Positions 1-8,963 of a stretch of 27,608 nt of DNA are shown here, one piece after another. The DNA comes from Gammaproteobacteria bacterium (GTDB taxonomy: Bacteria > Pseudomonadota > Gammaproteobacteria > Comchoanobacterales > Comchoanobacteraceae): NCBI GenBank assembly GCA_029243665.1, contig JAQWRO010000067.1:1-27608 (forward strand), in the 5' to 3' direction. A program made the translations under genes and the position numbers. The notes beneath the pieces are model-generated. The model did not search any database. It had not been told where the DNA came from and worked only from the letters and a program-made list of their open reading frames with translations. The stretch's first letter is position 1. Each line of letters opens with the position of its first letter.

Positions 1-22
1 ATAAACCTTAAAGGACTAACTT

Positions 23-51
23 AAAAAGAGCGCGAAAGCGCTCTTTTTTTT
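23..51 (+). terminator. Rho-independent terminator of upstream gene
   Basis: An 11-bp perfect stem (AAAAAGAGCGC paired with GCGCTCTTTTT) closes on a GAAA tetraloop and runs straight into a T tract. It ends a gene lying left of the window. The A-tract before the stem means it could also work for transcription arriving from the right. Confidence 0.9.
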
Positions 52-161
52 ATCCCCAAAATAATAAAACACATGATATACAATGCTTTAATAGATTTTT
101 TCGAATTTTCAATTGATTAAATTTATGGTACCTTAATATAAGTTTAATATTAATAGCCATT

Positions 162-3100
162 ATGAAACCATTAAGTCTTTTTGAAGAAATTCACCAATTA
201 AGTAGAAGCATATACAATAAATGTGAATTTAGCCCATATACTGCGCACCCTTTCCTAAACCACCATTCTAAAACAAGTTTATTGTTACAAAATGCACTGA
301 GTGCTTATAGTGTTGGTGAAATCCATAGTACCTATCGAGATGAGTACGAAGCTAAAGCTTTACCGATACTGGAACATATGGAGGCACCTGTCAATATTAA
401 GATGTGCATTCAAGTTTTATTACTAACCAATGTTGAAGATAGACCTGGTGTACCGGTGCTTAATCAAAGCTTTGTGAAAGGCTTTAAGGCATATATGGCA
501 AATCATACCCAAACCTCTACTGAAGAGGCTATGATTGCTTTTTTTGAAGCTGAAACTAAGTTGTCTCAAACCAACATCAAACAGATGATGAAGTCTTTGA
601 GCCAATCTTATAAGCTTCATCATACCAACACATTGATAGAAGACCTAGACACAGCTATGGCTCGTGAGACTAGTAGCAATGACAATCACCTTAAGATGCT
701 TAAGGCTGATCTTAAAGTATCTATTTGGCAAACAACCCTGGATGAATTAAGTATATACTTTGAGAAACTTAAACCTAGTGATCTTTTCAACGTAGAAGAC
801 ACTTATGCAATGGTGCAAAGCTTTCATAAAGACTTTAACCAAGCATTGCTAGACAGCACCAATCAAACCTTAGTCGATCACATCCTTGAAGCCATGATTG
901 GGGATAAAGCAAATATTGACAGTCGAACCAAAAACATGCACCCAAGCTTAACTAGGCTCTGGGCATTCAATGCACAAATAACCGACCCTCAATCAACATT
1001 GCTTCAAGGTCACTTCCCTCAATCACAAGCAGGTTTAGTTGATTTCATCCACAGCATCACACAACTCCCAAAAACATTGATTCAGAAGCATATCGCTTCC
1101 TATGATGCCAGTAAAACAATTCCCTGCCATGACTTAACCGACAACATCGATCAAGGCATGGACGAAATGGATGATCAACAAGCTGAATTAGACTTTTATC
1201 AAACACACCTAAAAGTCTGTCATAGAAATAACCATACATTATTGTTTCATGAACTGGGATTAGTAAAAATTGTTGATTATTGCCCACAATCAAACCTTAG
1301 CCAATTGGCATCATTATCCAAAATAGAGCTTGGCAATTGGTTAAAAGCCAGTGCTTTATTACACTTGGTTGATTTTACAGAGCATTATAGAACTTTACTG
1401 AGTCCTTCAAGTAGTCAATTATTATTTATGTCAGGTGGGTTAAAGTACCAAAGTGTCACCCAATTTTATTGGATGCTCTTAAAACAGTGCCGAACCAATA
1501 AACTACTTGAAACCAACCAACTCTTTTTTAAGACATTAACCGATTGTTTGATTGCGACTGACGAAAGTTACAAATGTTTTCAAGGGGTCTATGAAGAAGC
1601 CATCTTATTAACCCCTAGTTTGTATCAAGCATTCAATCAAAAAAAAGAAACTTTTGGCATGAGCCAATCATTATCTGAAATATCAGCTTGTCTCTTTGAT
1701 CATGGCATTCATCTGTATCAAAATGGCGCCATTAATAGCAACCTATTTCATTGGTGGCACATCAGAGAATCCGAACAAAATCATTCAATGTTCGATACGC
1801 TTGATGATGCATTTAATGCAAACAAATATTTATTTGATCAACACATGGATGTCTCAGAAGCCAAAGCACTCCTAGTCATCCGTATGATGTTTGCTGAAGA
1901 CTTATTTATGGCCACTGACCTAAATTTAGATACAGCGTATGCCGTAGCAGATTATCTTAACTTAGAATATTACTTAAAAAAGAGCGATGGCGAGCCAAAT
2001 ACGCTATGGGCACTCATACAACAAAATGCAGAATACAGCGACGAGACTGATTTAAAAGTAGTGAAAGAAGCACTGTTTACCCCCTTTAACCAACAAATCA
2101 AACGCATCCCTGCAGTGATTCAGTTGATGTTTAAAGAGTGTGAAAAAGATGCTATGCCTGCCCTATCCCCAAACCTTGATTTAAGGATATTAAAAGAACA
2201 TCTTGTAACTGTTCCAGATACCCCTACTGAAAAATATGTGAAATTACTTCATGCATTTGATCCAAATTCGGTTTTAAGGTTTAAAACAGACAATCTATAT
2301 GAGGCTCAAAAAAAATCGCTTGGCCAATGGATCAACCCCATGATTCAATACATGCCGAAAACAGAAGCACTCAAAGCGTATCATTTCCTGCTCAACCATT
2401 TAAACCTCAATCAAGTCACGTATTACACATTACAAGATTCTATCTTCCAAGGTTCATTACCTAATGAACTAAACATTTATTTAAATTTACTTTCATTAGA
2501 TGCACCCTTAAATATGTTGACACCAGAAGAAATGAATCAATATTCATATGGCAAGATTTTAGAAATCATTAAAAAGAATTTCAAAACCATTGCAGAGAAT
2601 ATGGACATCAACCTTTCAAGAATTAATCCAGTCGTTCATTCACTCATCCAAAAGAAACGCTGGCAAACAGATCCAGTTTGGACAAACTTCTATTTTAATT
2701 GGATCAGTTATTGTCATACAAACTTTGACATGTTAAAGCCATTTATAGATGCCTATATAACTAACCCAAGCATAAGCATGCAATTAAATTGCCCGACAGA
2801 ACTTAGGGCCACACGCTTGATAAGCGCATATCCAGAAAAATCTATTGCTTTCATAGACCATTATCTTAACTCATTGCCTCAAGACACACGCATAGACATT
2901 GCAAAAAGCCCTGTATTCCAACCATTTCAATACGAAATTAAATGGGTGTATTTCATGCATCGGCTTAGAAACAAAGTAGATTTAGATCCAATTAGACAAC
3001 ATCTACATGATGCGATAGTTTTACAAATGAACACCTTTGTTGATAATCAAAAACAGTCCTTTGGATTTTTTACAAAAGCACCAACACCTAGTAACCAAAT

Positions 3101-3407
3101 CAAATATAGCCTCTATCAAATTGCACTCAATAAAAGACCTAAGCCCCTAAACCAAACACATTTTGACAAACTAAATGAATCAAACTTTTTCCAAACTTGG
3201 TTTCCATTTGATCAATTTAAAATAGAGGGCAATGTTGCAGAAGCCTCAATCAATAAAATGATTGAAACGTTTGAAGAAAAATATGCCCACCGAGCCTATC
3301 TCCCAAAAGCTCTTGAAGACAATATTAAAACACAAGTCAATTTTCTAACTAACCTTCTGACTTTAACTACTACTCAGAATGGTGAAAACAACTGTGTGAT
3401 TGTCTAG
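162..3407 (+). CDS. Large soluble helical protein with C-terminal CaaX box; candidate effector
   Basis: This 1081-residue protein matches no family I recognise. It has no signal peptide and no convincing membrane segment. The composition (many L, N, Q, H, K) and the lack of beta-type patterning suggest a largely alpha-helical, possibly solenoid-like protein. The last residues are Asn-Asn-Cys-Val-Ile-Val, so the C-terminus is CVIV, a cysteine followed by two aliphatic residues and a terminal residue. That is the eukaryotic CaaX prenylation signature, resembling the Ras-type CVIM/CVVM boxes. Bacteria have no protein prenyltransferases, so if real it would be used inside a host cell, as known for some Legionella effectors. 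The start is the first in-frame ATG; no clear Shine-Dalgarno precedes it and the leader is very AT-rich, so a later start is possible. It sits immediately upstream of the 4-TM gene array. The CDS is certain; the effector role is inference. Confidence 0.9.
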   Translation: MKPLSLFEEIHQLSRSIYNKCEFSPYTAHPFLNHHSKTSLLLQNALSAYSVGEIHSTYRDEYEAKALPILEHMEAPVNIKMCIQVLLLTNVEDRPGVPVLNQSFVKGFKAYMANHTQTSTEEAMIAFFEAETKLSQTNIKQMMKSLSQSYKLHHTNTLIEDLDTAMARETSSNDNHLKMLKADLKVSIWQTTLDELSIYFEKLKPSDLFNVEDTYAMVQSFHKDFNQALLDSTNQTLVDHILEAMIGDKANIDSRTKNMHPSLTRLWAFNAQITDPQSTLLQGHFPQSQAGLVDFIHSITQLPKTLIQKHIASYDASKTIPCHDLTDNIDQGMDEMDDQQAELDFYQTHLKVCHRNNHTLLFHELGLVKIVDYCPQSNLSQLASLSKIELGNWLKASALLHLVDFTEHYRTLLSPSSSQLLFMSGGLKYQSVTQFYWMLLKQCRTNKLLETNQLFFKTLTDCLIATDESYKCFQGVYEEAILLTPSLYQAFNQKKETFGMSQSLSEISACLFDHGIHLYQNGAINSNLFHWWHIRESEQNHSMFDTLDDAFNANKYLFDQHMDVSEAKALLVIRMMFAEDLFMATDLNLDTAYAVADYLNLEYYLKKSDGEPNTLWALIQQNAEYSDETDLKVVKEALFTPFNQQIKRIPAVIQLMFKECEKDAMPALSPNLDLRILKEHLVTVPDTPTEKYVKLLHAFDPNSVLRFKTDNLYEAQKKSLGQWINPMIQYMPKTEALKAYHFLLNHLNLNQVTYYTLQDSIFQGSLPNELNIYLNLLSLDAPLNMLTPEEMNQYSYGKILEIIKKNFKTIAENMDINLSRINPVVHSLIQKKRWQTDPVWTNFYFNWISYCHTNFDMLKPFIDAYITNPSISMQLNCPTELRATRLISAYPEKSIAFIDHYLNSLPQDTRIDIAKSPVFQPFQYEIKWVYFMHRLRNKVDLDPIRQHLHDAIVLQMNTFVDNQKQSFGFFTKAPTPSNQIKYSLYQIALNKRPKPLNQTHFDKLNESNFFQTWFPFDQFKIEGNVAEASINKMIETFEEKYAHRAYLPKALEDNIKTQVNFLTNLLTLTTTQNGENNCVIV

Positions 3408-3511
3408 AAAATAGCCTATGAAGAATTTAACAAACATAAACTTGCGCGTCATGGCATCGACCTGATATCGTATATAAGTTCATAATGAATCCAACAAAAC
3501 CGGAGTTTATA

Positions 3512-5074
3512 ATGCCGACAACAGAACAGCAAATCAAAGATGCCTTCACTGCGATTAAAGCCAGTGACAAAACAAAAAAAGAAAAGACAGCTCAATACGT
3601 TAATGATGTTCAAGCTATTTTTGATAGCAATCCTAAAAGTTCACGAGTGGCATTTAAAACTATAATCGAAAATCACTTATATCAATTATCAAATATAGGT
3701 GTAAAGAGCCCAAATAAAAAAAAGTCATCCATTCAAAATAAAAAAACACAACTAATGACTGAGCATTTTCCAAATTTATTGAAAGAGCTTAGTGATTTAA
3801 GTAAAGTTTCAGCCGACACCCACCAAGATGAACAAACACCATCCAACTCGAAGGTTGAATCCTCTCAAAACCAGAAACAATCCAGTGATCAATCGCAATC
3901 TAAACCTAAAAAAGATGAAACATTTACATTAGAAGAATTATTTAAAGCTAAAGACGGATGTGTTTTTTTCACCTGCGACACAGGAGAAATGTTAAATTTA
4001 TTTAAAGATTGGCAAGGAACAGATGTAGAAAAACAATATCTATATCAATTTATAACTGAAAATTCTGATCTGTTTGAAAAGAAAAAAATACTATCACCTG
4101 AATTAATTAGACAGTCTATCCATACATTTATCCAAGAAAAGGTATCTGGATTCCTTGCTTGTCAGAGAAATAATAAAAAACCTGTATTTTTGTATACATT
4201 TACTGACTTATTAGAAACATTATACAAAAATGAAACAAATATTGACCTTTATAGATTAGAAGTCCTCATTGCAATCTGTTTGCATGATAGATCTTTATAT
4301 ACTGCTTTAATCGAGCATCCATCATTCAAATATTTCTCAAAGCATGATATTGTAGATATCTACGAATCTGAGATATCGCTGAAGAAGAAACACGAAGATT
4401 TAACCAAGAAAATAGACAAAAGCAATGTATTACGGACGTTTTTAAAATCAGAAGCTAATTTATATACAAGATTATTCTGTGTCGCTATTTTAGCTTGGGT
4501 GCTTATTACTTCAACACCTATCCAAGTAGGTATTTTAGGAGTTACACTTTTGTTATTACTTTTTAATACCCTTGAGCAGTATTTGTTATTTTGCCGATTC
4601 GATCGTGCACTTAAGCGTATTGATAGGGAATACGAAACATCGATATTAGGATTAGTATTAAATTGGTTTTTAACGTCGATGCTTATTGGGGCTGCATCAT
4701 TTTTAGTGTCGACAATGGCCGCTCATGCCCTGCCTCTAGAAATAATCTTAATGAGTATCATTGGCATGATTATGTTTATACCTGTTATCAACCATAACTT
4801 TTCTAAAAATAGATACATCCATAGCTTCGATACTGATATTGCGCCTCTGATATCAGATAAACATACAAAAAAAATTAATCAACTTCAAAAAAACCTTAAG
4901 GATAGCGCGTCATCATCAGATTCAAATCCTCAAAATCTTGAATCAATGGAAGCTACATTATTTTCAAATAAAGATATACCTAAGCAGCCCACTTTAAAAG
5001 AGCCATCATTATTTAGGGCTTCAAATAAATCTGATGCAACCACTGGTTCTGATAGTACAAACAGCCCAAATTAA
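3512..5074 (+). CDS. 4-TM array protein A (N-module, middle domain, two TM hairpins, SLF tail)
   Basis: A 520-residue protein of unknown function and first member of the ten-gene array. I choose ATG 3512 over ATG 3485 because GGAG lies 6 bases upstream of it. Residues 1-75 form a helical module (EQQIKDAFTAIKASD...) that recurs in other array proteins, ending near an EHFPNLL patch. A Q/S/N-rich linker (about 105-140) follows, then a helical middle domain (about 145-300) resembling those of proteins B and F, including an LYRLEVLIAICL segment. Two hydrophobic hairpins lie at about 321-355 and 377-428, each with a short turn (STPIQ; HALPLE). The Ser/Asn-rich tail carries two related motifs, ATLFSNKD and PSLFRASN. 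A strong terminator follows. The layout suggests an integral membrane protein with both ends on the same side. Secretion is inferred, not shown. Confidence 0.92.
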   Translation: MPTTEQQIKDAFTAIKASDKTKKEKTAQYVNDVQAIFDSNPKSSRVAFKTIIENHLYQLSNIGVKSPNKKKSSIQNKKTQLMTEHFPNLLKELSDLSKVSADTHQDEQTPSNSKVESSQNQKQSSDQSQSKPKKDETFTLEELFKAKDGCVFFTCDTGEMLNLFKDWQGTDVEKQYLYQFITENSDLFEKKKILSPELIRQSIHTFIQEKVSGFLACQRNNKKPVFLYTFTDLLETLYKNETNIDLYRLEVLIAICLHDRSLYTALIEHPSFKYFSKHDIVDIYESEISLKKKHEDLTKKIDKSNVLRTFLKSEANLYTRLFCVAILAWVLITSTPIQVGILGVTLLLLLFNTLEQYLLFCRFDRALKRIDREYETSILGLVLNWFLTSMLIGAASFLVSTMAAHALPLEIILMSIIGMIMFIPVINHNFSKNRYIHSFDTDIAPLISDKHTKKINQLQKNLKDSASSSDSNPQNLESMEATLFSNKDIPKQPTLKEPSLFRASNKSDATTGSDSTNSPN

Positions 5075-5098
5075 TAAGTACAATCCAACCTGCGTATC

Positions 5099-5126
5099 AA
5101 AAAAGCCACCAAATGGTGGCTTTTTT
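5099..5126 (+). terminator. Rho-independent terminator after array gene A
   Basis: A 12-bp perfect stem with GCCACC/GGTGGC core, AAAT loop and six T residues lies 25 bases after the stop codon. The same core recurs in the terminators at 11537, 12695 and 14273. Confidence 0.92.
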
Positions 5127-5288
5127 ATATCTTTCATACACCCCAAGCGCTTCAACCTAAGCTTTAAATAAATTTATGTTTATAATCAATACCAAAGACA
5201 CCTACCTCGATTGACAATCAAAAATGTATATGTCATTTTGCAAGGATCACTGTTTTGAATAATCGTAACCATGGATCTTACATAACTT

Positions 5289-6509
5289 ATGCCAAATGAT
5301 GCACACCTTAAAATTAAACTGAATAAAATAAAAGCTGCAATTTCTTGTTCTTTTGTTCCACACCTGGGTGAGTACATGAAAACATTTGTCCTAAGGAATG
5401 AAGATTTAATTTTAGAAAAAAAGGCATTAAACATTGATTCATTTAGGGATTATCTTGCCTTGTTTCTCGAGGATAATACGCCTGCTGGCAGTATACCTAG
5501 TTCTGATAGCTATACCATGGATCAGGATGGTAGTAATAAAAGATATTTGTCAACTTGGCTTGATGAAGATGGTATAGAAAAAAGATTTAATGCCATCACT
5601 CATTTATCAGAAATATTATACGCACATCAACCAAACAAAGATGAATACCGCTTAGAGTTACTATCTGCACTTATTTGCGATGGCTATACAACATCTGAAT
5701 CATTAAAAAACAATGAACTATTTCGTGACTTCATTGCTCAACCATCTGCGTTTAAATTATTACAATCATCGGATGAATTTTATAAACTTAAAAAAATTGA
5801 AAAAAATAGAAACATGCATATGCGTAATTTGCGTGGATATATATCACATATCGAAGCTGATTTATTCATTACAATACTCGCTGCAATCATTTTTGTCTTA
5901 GCATTTTTGATTTCAATACCTGCTCAATATAGCATTTCTTTAATCGCAACTGCCTTATTGTATTTAAACTATGTTGACCAAATGCGTTATCACACATATT
6001 TTTTTTCAACTTTAAATGAGATTGACCCACAAATAGAAAGATCCTATACAACACTTAGTGTTAATTTAGGTTTAACATCCATGTTGATCTTAGCTGTGAC
6101 TTTTTTTCTAGTATCAATGGTCTTACAAGGCTTGCCTTTGGTTTCGTCATTTATTGGCGCGATGGCATTGTCGTTAGTACCATATGTTAACCAACCCTTT
6201 ATTCAATATCGTTATTTGAATTTATACACACATTATAAAAGTTTACTTGAAAAAGAATATACCCCTTTGGAAAACGCGTTGGTTGATAAATTCATGCAAC
6301 AAAAAGAAGCTTTTCTCAATGAGACACCTAACGAAAAACAACACAGTTTAAAAAACCAGGATCATGGCTCATCAATAGAGACACTTCCTCAAGAGGCATC
6401 ATTATTTTCAAAGGAAAAATATCCTACAATACAAAATTTAGAATCTAACAATCCAACCAATGATGATAATAATCCCCTCGCCACCTTTGACACCAAAGCA
6501 ATGAGGTAA
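5289..6509 (+). CDS. 4-TM array protein B (middle domain, two TM hairpins, SLF tail; no N-module)
   Basis: A 406-residue membrane protein of unknown function, closest in plan to protein A. It lacks A's N-terminal helical module and starts almost directly at the shared middle domain: DEYRLELLSALIC matches A's DLYRLEVLIAICL. TM hairpins lie at about 187-227 (turn SIPAQ) and 256-302 (turn QGLPLV). The tail contains EASLFSKEKYP, aligning with A's EATLFSNKDIP. ATG 5289 has no good ribosome site and an in-frame TAA lies just upstream. ATG 5376 has GGTGAG in front, but residues before it (SFVPHLGEYMKTF) still seem to align with A, so I keep 5289. The stretch between the terminator of A and this gene contains TATAAT near 5179, a possible promoter. 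Confidence 0.88.
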   Translation: MPNDAHLKIKLNKIKAAISCSFVPHLGEYMKTFVLRNEDLILEKKALNIDSFRDYLALFLEDNTPAGSIPSSDSYTMDQDGSNKRYLSTWLDEDGIEKRFNAITHLSEILYAHQPNKDEYRLELLSALICDGYTTSESLKNNELFRDFIAQPSAFKLLQSSDEFYKLKKIEKNRNMHMRNLRGYISHIEADLFITILAAIIFVLAFLISIPAQYSISLIATALLYLNYVDQMRYHTYFFSTLNEIDPQIERSYTTLSVNLGLTSMLILAVTFFLVSMVLQGLPLVSSFIGAMALSLVPYVNQPFIQYRYLNLYTHYKSLLEKEYTPLENALVDKFMQQKEAFLNETPNEKQHSLKNQDHGSSIETLPQEASLFSKEKYPTIQNLESNNPTNDDNNPLATFDTKAMR

Positions 6510-6598
6510 TACACATAGAATCGTCTTGCTTCTAACAGAATAGAACTGTTATGATCTGATAAGTATGATTTGTATATCAAATACTTACTTTGGAGCGA

Positions 6599-8020
6599 AT
6601 GATTCCTATGATAGCAATAGAACAAAAAATAAAGTTAATCTTCGATCAAATTGTAAAAACCGATTTAGATGAAATAGAAAAATTACAACAATATAGCCAA
6701 GTAGTAAATGAATTTTTCAATAAAAAATCTCATTTAAACATTTCTGAATACAAGTCATGTATCGCATCACATCTACTTCAATTATCATTTGCAAACATCG
6801 ATAGCCCTTATAAAAACAAAGGTGAAGATTATGTTCGAAAATATAAGCAAATACTTCTAGGAAGATATTTCAAGGGTTCTTTTGTACGTGATCAAAGCCC
6901 AAGTATATCACCAAGCTTGTCTGATCAAACACAGCCTAATGAAGAAAGTCAAACGATGAATCTAGACCCAAAACCTTCATCATCTGAAATACCTCACATT
7001 GCAACCCCTGATCCAAAAATACCGATGACGACAGACCTTGAGCTTTTAGAAATAACTGTAAACCCGCATAATCTTGCGGCCATACCACAAATTGAAAGCG
7101 TTTTTCGTAAAGCAAAAGAAACAACATCACCCACTAAAAATCTAATTGGATGGATTACAACGACGCTATCAAACCTAATTGATGATCAAAATGCCCCTCA
7201 ATACCTGCTTCATATACACATAGCAATGTTGCAACTAGCCAAACAACAAGGCATATCAATAAACATCCTTGACTCAGCAATCAATGCTGCAGATACCTAT
7301 CAAACATTCAAAGCTAATAAAGTAAACAACGATCTAGCTCAAGCACTGATCATGTGTTTTGAGCATAAACAAAAGCTAAGTCAAACAACCGAACACATCA
7401 ATCATACCCATACACGCACAATCCAAATAACATTTGGATTGGCAATGATTTTTGCATTATTTTTTGGTCTAGGTTCAGTCTCTTTGATGATCCCACTGAT
7501 GCCATTAGCCATGGTCTGTGGTGCGGTTAATGTATTAGCAAACATGTATTTCCAGAAATACTTACTCAGTACACTCAATCAAACCCAAAAAAATGCATTC
7601 AATGTCTATGGAAACATTTTTATAGCCATCTTAGTTATAGCCTTATGCCTAGTGGCAACCATGGCATTAACCACAATACCATACCCAGTTTTGGATGCCT
7701 TTGTTTTATCAACACTGACCTCTTTTATCATCAATCAATATGCTTCCTCAAAATTCAATCAAGTCGTCAACCTAGCGTCACTCCAACAAACATACGATTC
7801 GAGCTACCGTGAGACCAAAAGAAACTTACGTTCATTTTTAAACCCTCCGAACAAATCAACCAAAGCCATAGATGACACAAACGTTGCTCAAGAGACCCCA
7901 GAAATCTCATTATTTAGACAACCGGATGTGCAAAATTCTCAAAACTATCCTATGAGTGACGATGATTTAAATCAAATAATGGCATCGATTCAGAACAGCG
8001 AATATATCAAAAAAGCTTAA
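6599..8020 (+). CDS. 4-TM array protein C (N-module, two TM hairpins, SLFRQPDVQN tail)
   Basis: A 473-residue membrane protein of unknown function. GGAG at 6592-6595 precedes ATG 6599; ATG 6608 is an alternative, and the N-module begins right after it (EQKIKLIFDQIVKTD). Residues 1-85 align with the N-module of protein A, including HLLQLSF...SPYKNK against HLYQLSN...SPNKKK. A Ser/Pro/Gln-rich linker (about 105-140) and a helical segment follow. TM hairpins lie at about 272-318 (turn GLGSVS) and 335-380 (turn TTIPYP). The tail contains ISLFRQPDVQN followed by SDDDLNQIMASI, nearly identical at DNA level to the tails of D and E although the rest of the proteins differ strongly. No terminator is evident before the next gene. 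Confidence 0.9.
   Translation: MIPMIAIEQKIKLIFDQIVKTDLDEIEKLQQYSQVVNEFFNKKSHLNISEYKSCIASHLLQLSFANIDSPYKNKGEDYVRKYKQILLGRYFKGSFVRDQSPSISPSLSDQTQPNEESQTMNLDPKPSSSEIPHIATPDPKIPMTTDLELLEITVNPHNLAAIPQIESVFRKAKETTSPTKNLIGWITTTLSNLIDDQNAPQYLLHIHIAMLQLAKQQGISINILDSAINAADTYQTFKANKVNNDLAQALIMCFEHKQKLSQTTEHINHTHTRTIQITFGLAMIFALFFGLGSVSLMIPLMPLAMVCGAVNVLANMYFQKYLLSTLNQTQKNAFNVYGNIFIAILVIALCLVATMALTTIPYPVLDAFVLSTLTSFIINQYASSKFNQVVNLASLQQTYDSSYRETKRNLRSFLNPPNKSTKAIDDTNVAQETPEISLFRQPDVQNSQNYPMSDDDLNQIMASIQNSEYIKKA
7883..8010 (+). repeat. Conserved C-terminal tail cassette, copy 1 (gene C)
   Basis: This stretch encodes the VAQE...SLFRQPDVQN...DDDLNQIMASI tail and is nearly identical to 8716-8843 and 9555-9682. 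Upstream coding sequence of gene C is far more diverged from genes D and E, so the tail behaves as a separate module. Confidence 0.8.
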
Positions 8021-8139
8021 AATCTCAACAATCGACACAATATATTTAATTAAAAACAATAACTTATGAGTATATTTTATTGAAGGCAGTAGATATATAT
8101 GTCATGCTTAAAGAAAATAAATTAAATCACCTCTGCCCT

Positions 8140-8856
8140 ATGTCATATACAAAAGAACAAATTGAAAACCTTTTCAACCAAATAAAAAAAACCAACACCA
8201 CACTTTATAACCAACTTGAAAGCTGTTGGTTGGACACATTGGTATTAAAATCACATAGAAATACTATAAAAAATATGAAAAATCTTGCTGATACCATGAA
8301 AATCATATCAGTGGAAGCACTCGCAATAATTTTCTTTATAATGGCTGCTGTCCCAACATTCTTTATTGCACTTGCAGGTTGTCTTATTTTGTATCTTTCA
8401 AATCAATTTCTTCAAGACTCTTTTAGGGTTACATCATTGAACCTCAGTAATGATGATGCACATATAAAAATATGTTTAAATATTTTAATTTCATTTTCTT
8501 TGTTTTTTTTTCCACAGCTCTATTTAACCATGTTTTTGGTACAGTGCCTAACCGCTTGGTCCATACATAGTAATTTATTTAAGCAATTTGAACAAAAATA
8601 CCAAAAACAAATTGACGATAAGGATGTGTTAAACCAATCTCATTATCAAGTTACTAAAAATGATCTAAACACATTTTTAACTAAATCCATTGATGAAACG
8701 AATGGTCCAACTTCAGTTGCTCAAGAAATTCCAGCAAACTCATTGTTTAGACAACCGGATGTGCAAAATCCTCAAAACGATCCTATGAGTGACGATGATT
8801 TAAATCAAATAATGGCATCCATCATAAACAGCGAATCAATCAAACTCTTCATTTAA
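8140..8856 (+). CDS. 4-TM array protein D (minimal form, SLFRQPDVQN tail)
   Basis: A 238-residue membrane protein of unknown function, one of the two shortest array members. The reading frame is open from a TTG at 8080, but I place the start at ATG 8140. The protein from there (MSYTKEQIENLFNQIKK) aligns end to end with protein E, while in E the homologous upstream sequence is closed by a stop and so is leader. A short N-module (about 1-50) is followed by TM hairpins at about 52-90 (turn AAVPTF) and 110-143 (turn FFFPQL), then a tail with NSLFRQPDVQN and SDDDLNQIMASI. It lacks the large soluble domain seen elsewhere, so the N-module, four TM segments and SLF tail may be the core unit. No clear Shine-Dalgarno is visible at 8140. 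Confidence 0.85.
   Translation: MSYTKEQIENLFNQIKKTNTTLYNQLESCWLDTLVLKSHRNTIKNMKNLADTMKIISVEALAIIFFIMAAVPTFFIALAGCLILYLSNQFLQDSFRVTSLNLSNDDAHIKICLNILISFSLFFFPQLYLTMFLVQCLTAWSIHSNLFKQFEQKYQKQIDDKDVLNQSHYQVTKNDLNTFLTKSIDETNGPTSVAQEIPANSLFRQPDVQNPQNDPMSDDDLNQIMASIINSESIKLFI
8621..8843 (+). repeat. 223-bp direct repeat, copy 1 (3' part of gene D)
   Basis: Aligns without gaps to 9460-9682; I count about 15 mismatches by eye, roughly 93% identity. The 5' halves of genes D and E are clearly more diverged. It covers the end of the membrane domain and the SLF tail. Confidence 0.88.
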
Positions 8857-8963
8857 AATGAATTAAAAATTAACAACATACGCACTCATTTATTGACAAC
8901 AAAAGATATATATGTCATGTTTGACTTTAGTAACAAAAAAACTTATTAATTCAGGCTGTCCCT

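Noticed and set aside
162..3407. Ankyrin, leucine-rich or TPR repeats in the large CaaX protein.
   Set aside because: I scanned for the usual repeat consensus patterns and found none that recur; helical content is all I can support.
5186..5434. Minus-strand ORF of 82 codons across the start of gene B; similar short antisense or alternate-frame ORFs occur elsewhere.
   Set aside because: It overlaps a well-supported gene, lacks a ribosome site and shows no recognisable protein features.
8080..8139. N-terminal extension of protein D from a TTG start.
   Set aside because: The homologous leader of gene E is interrupted by a stop and the conserved proteins begin at MSYT, so the extension is probably untranslated.
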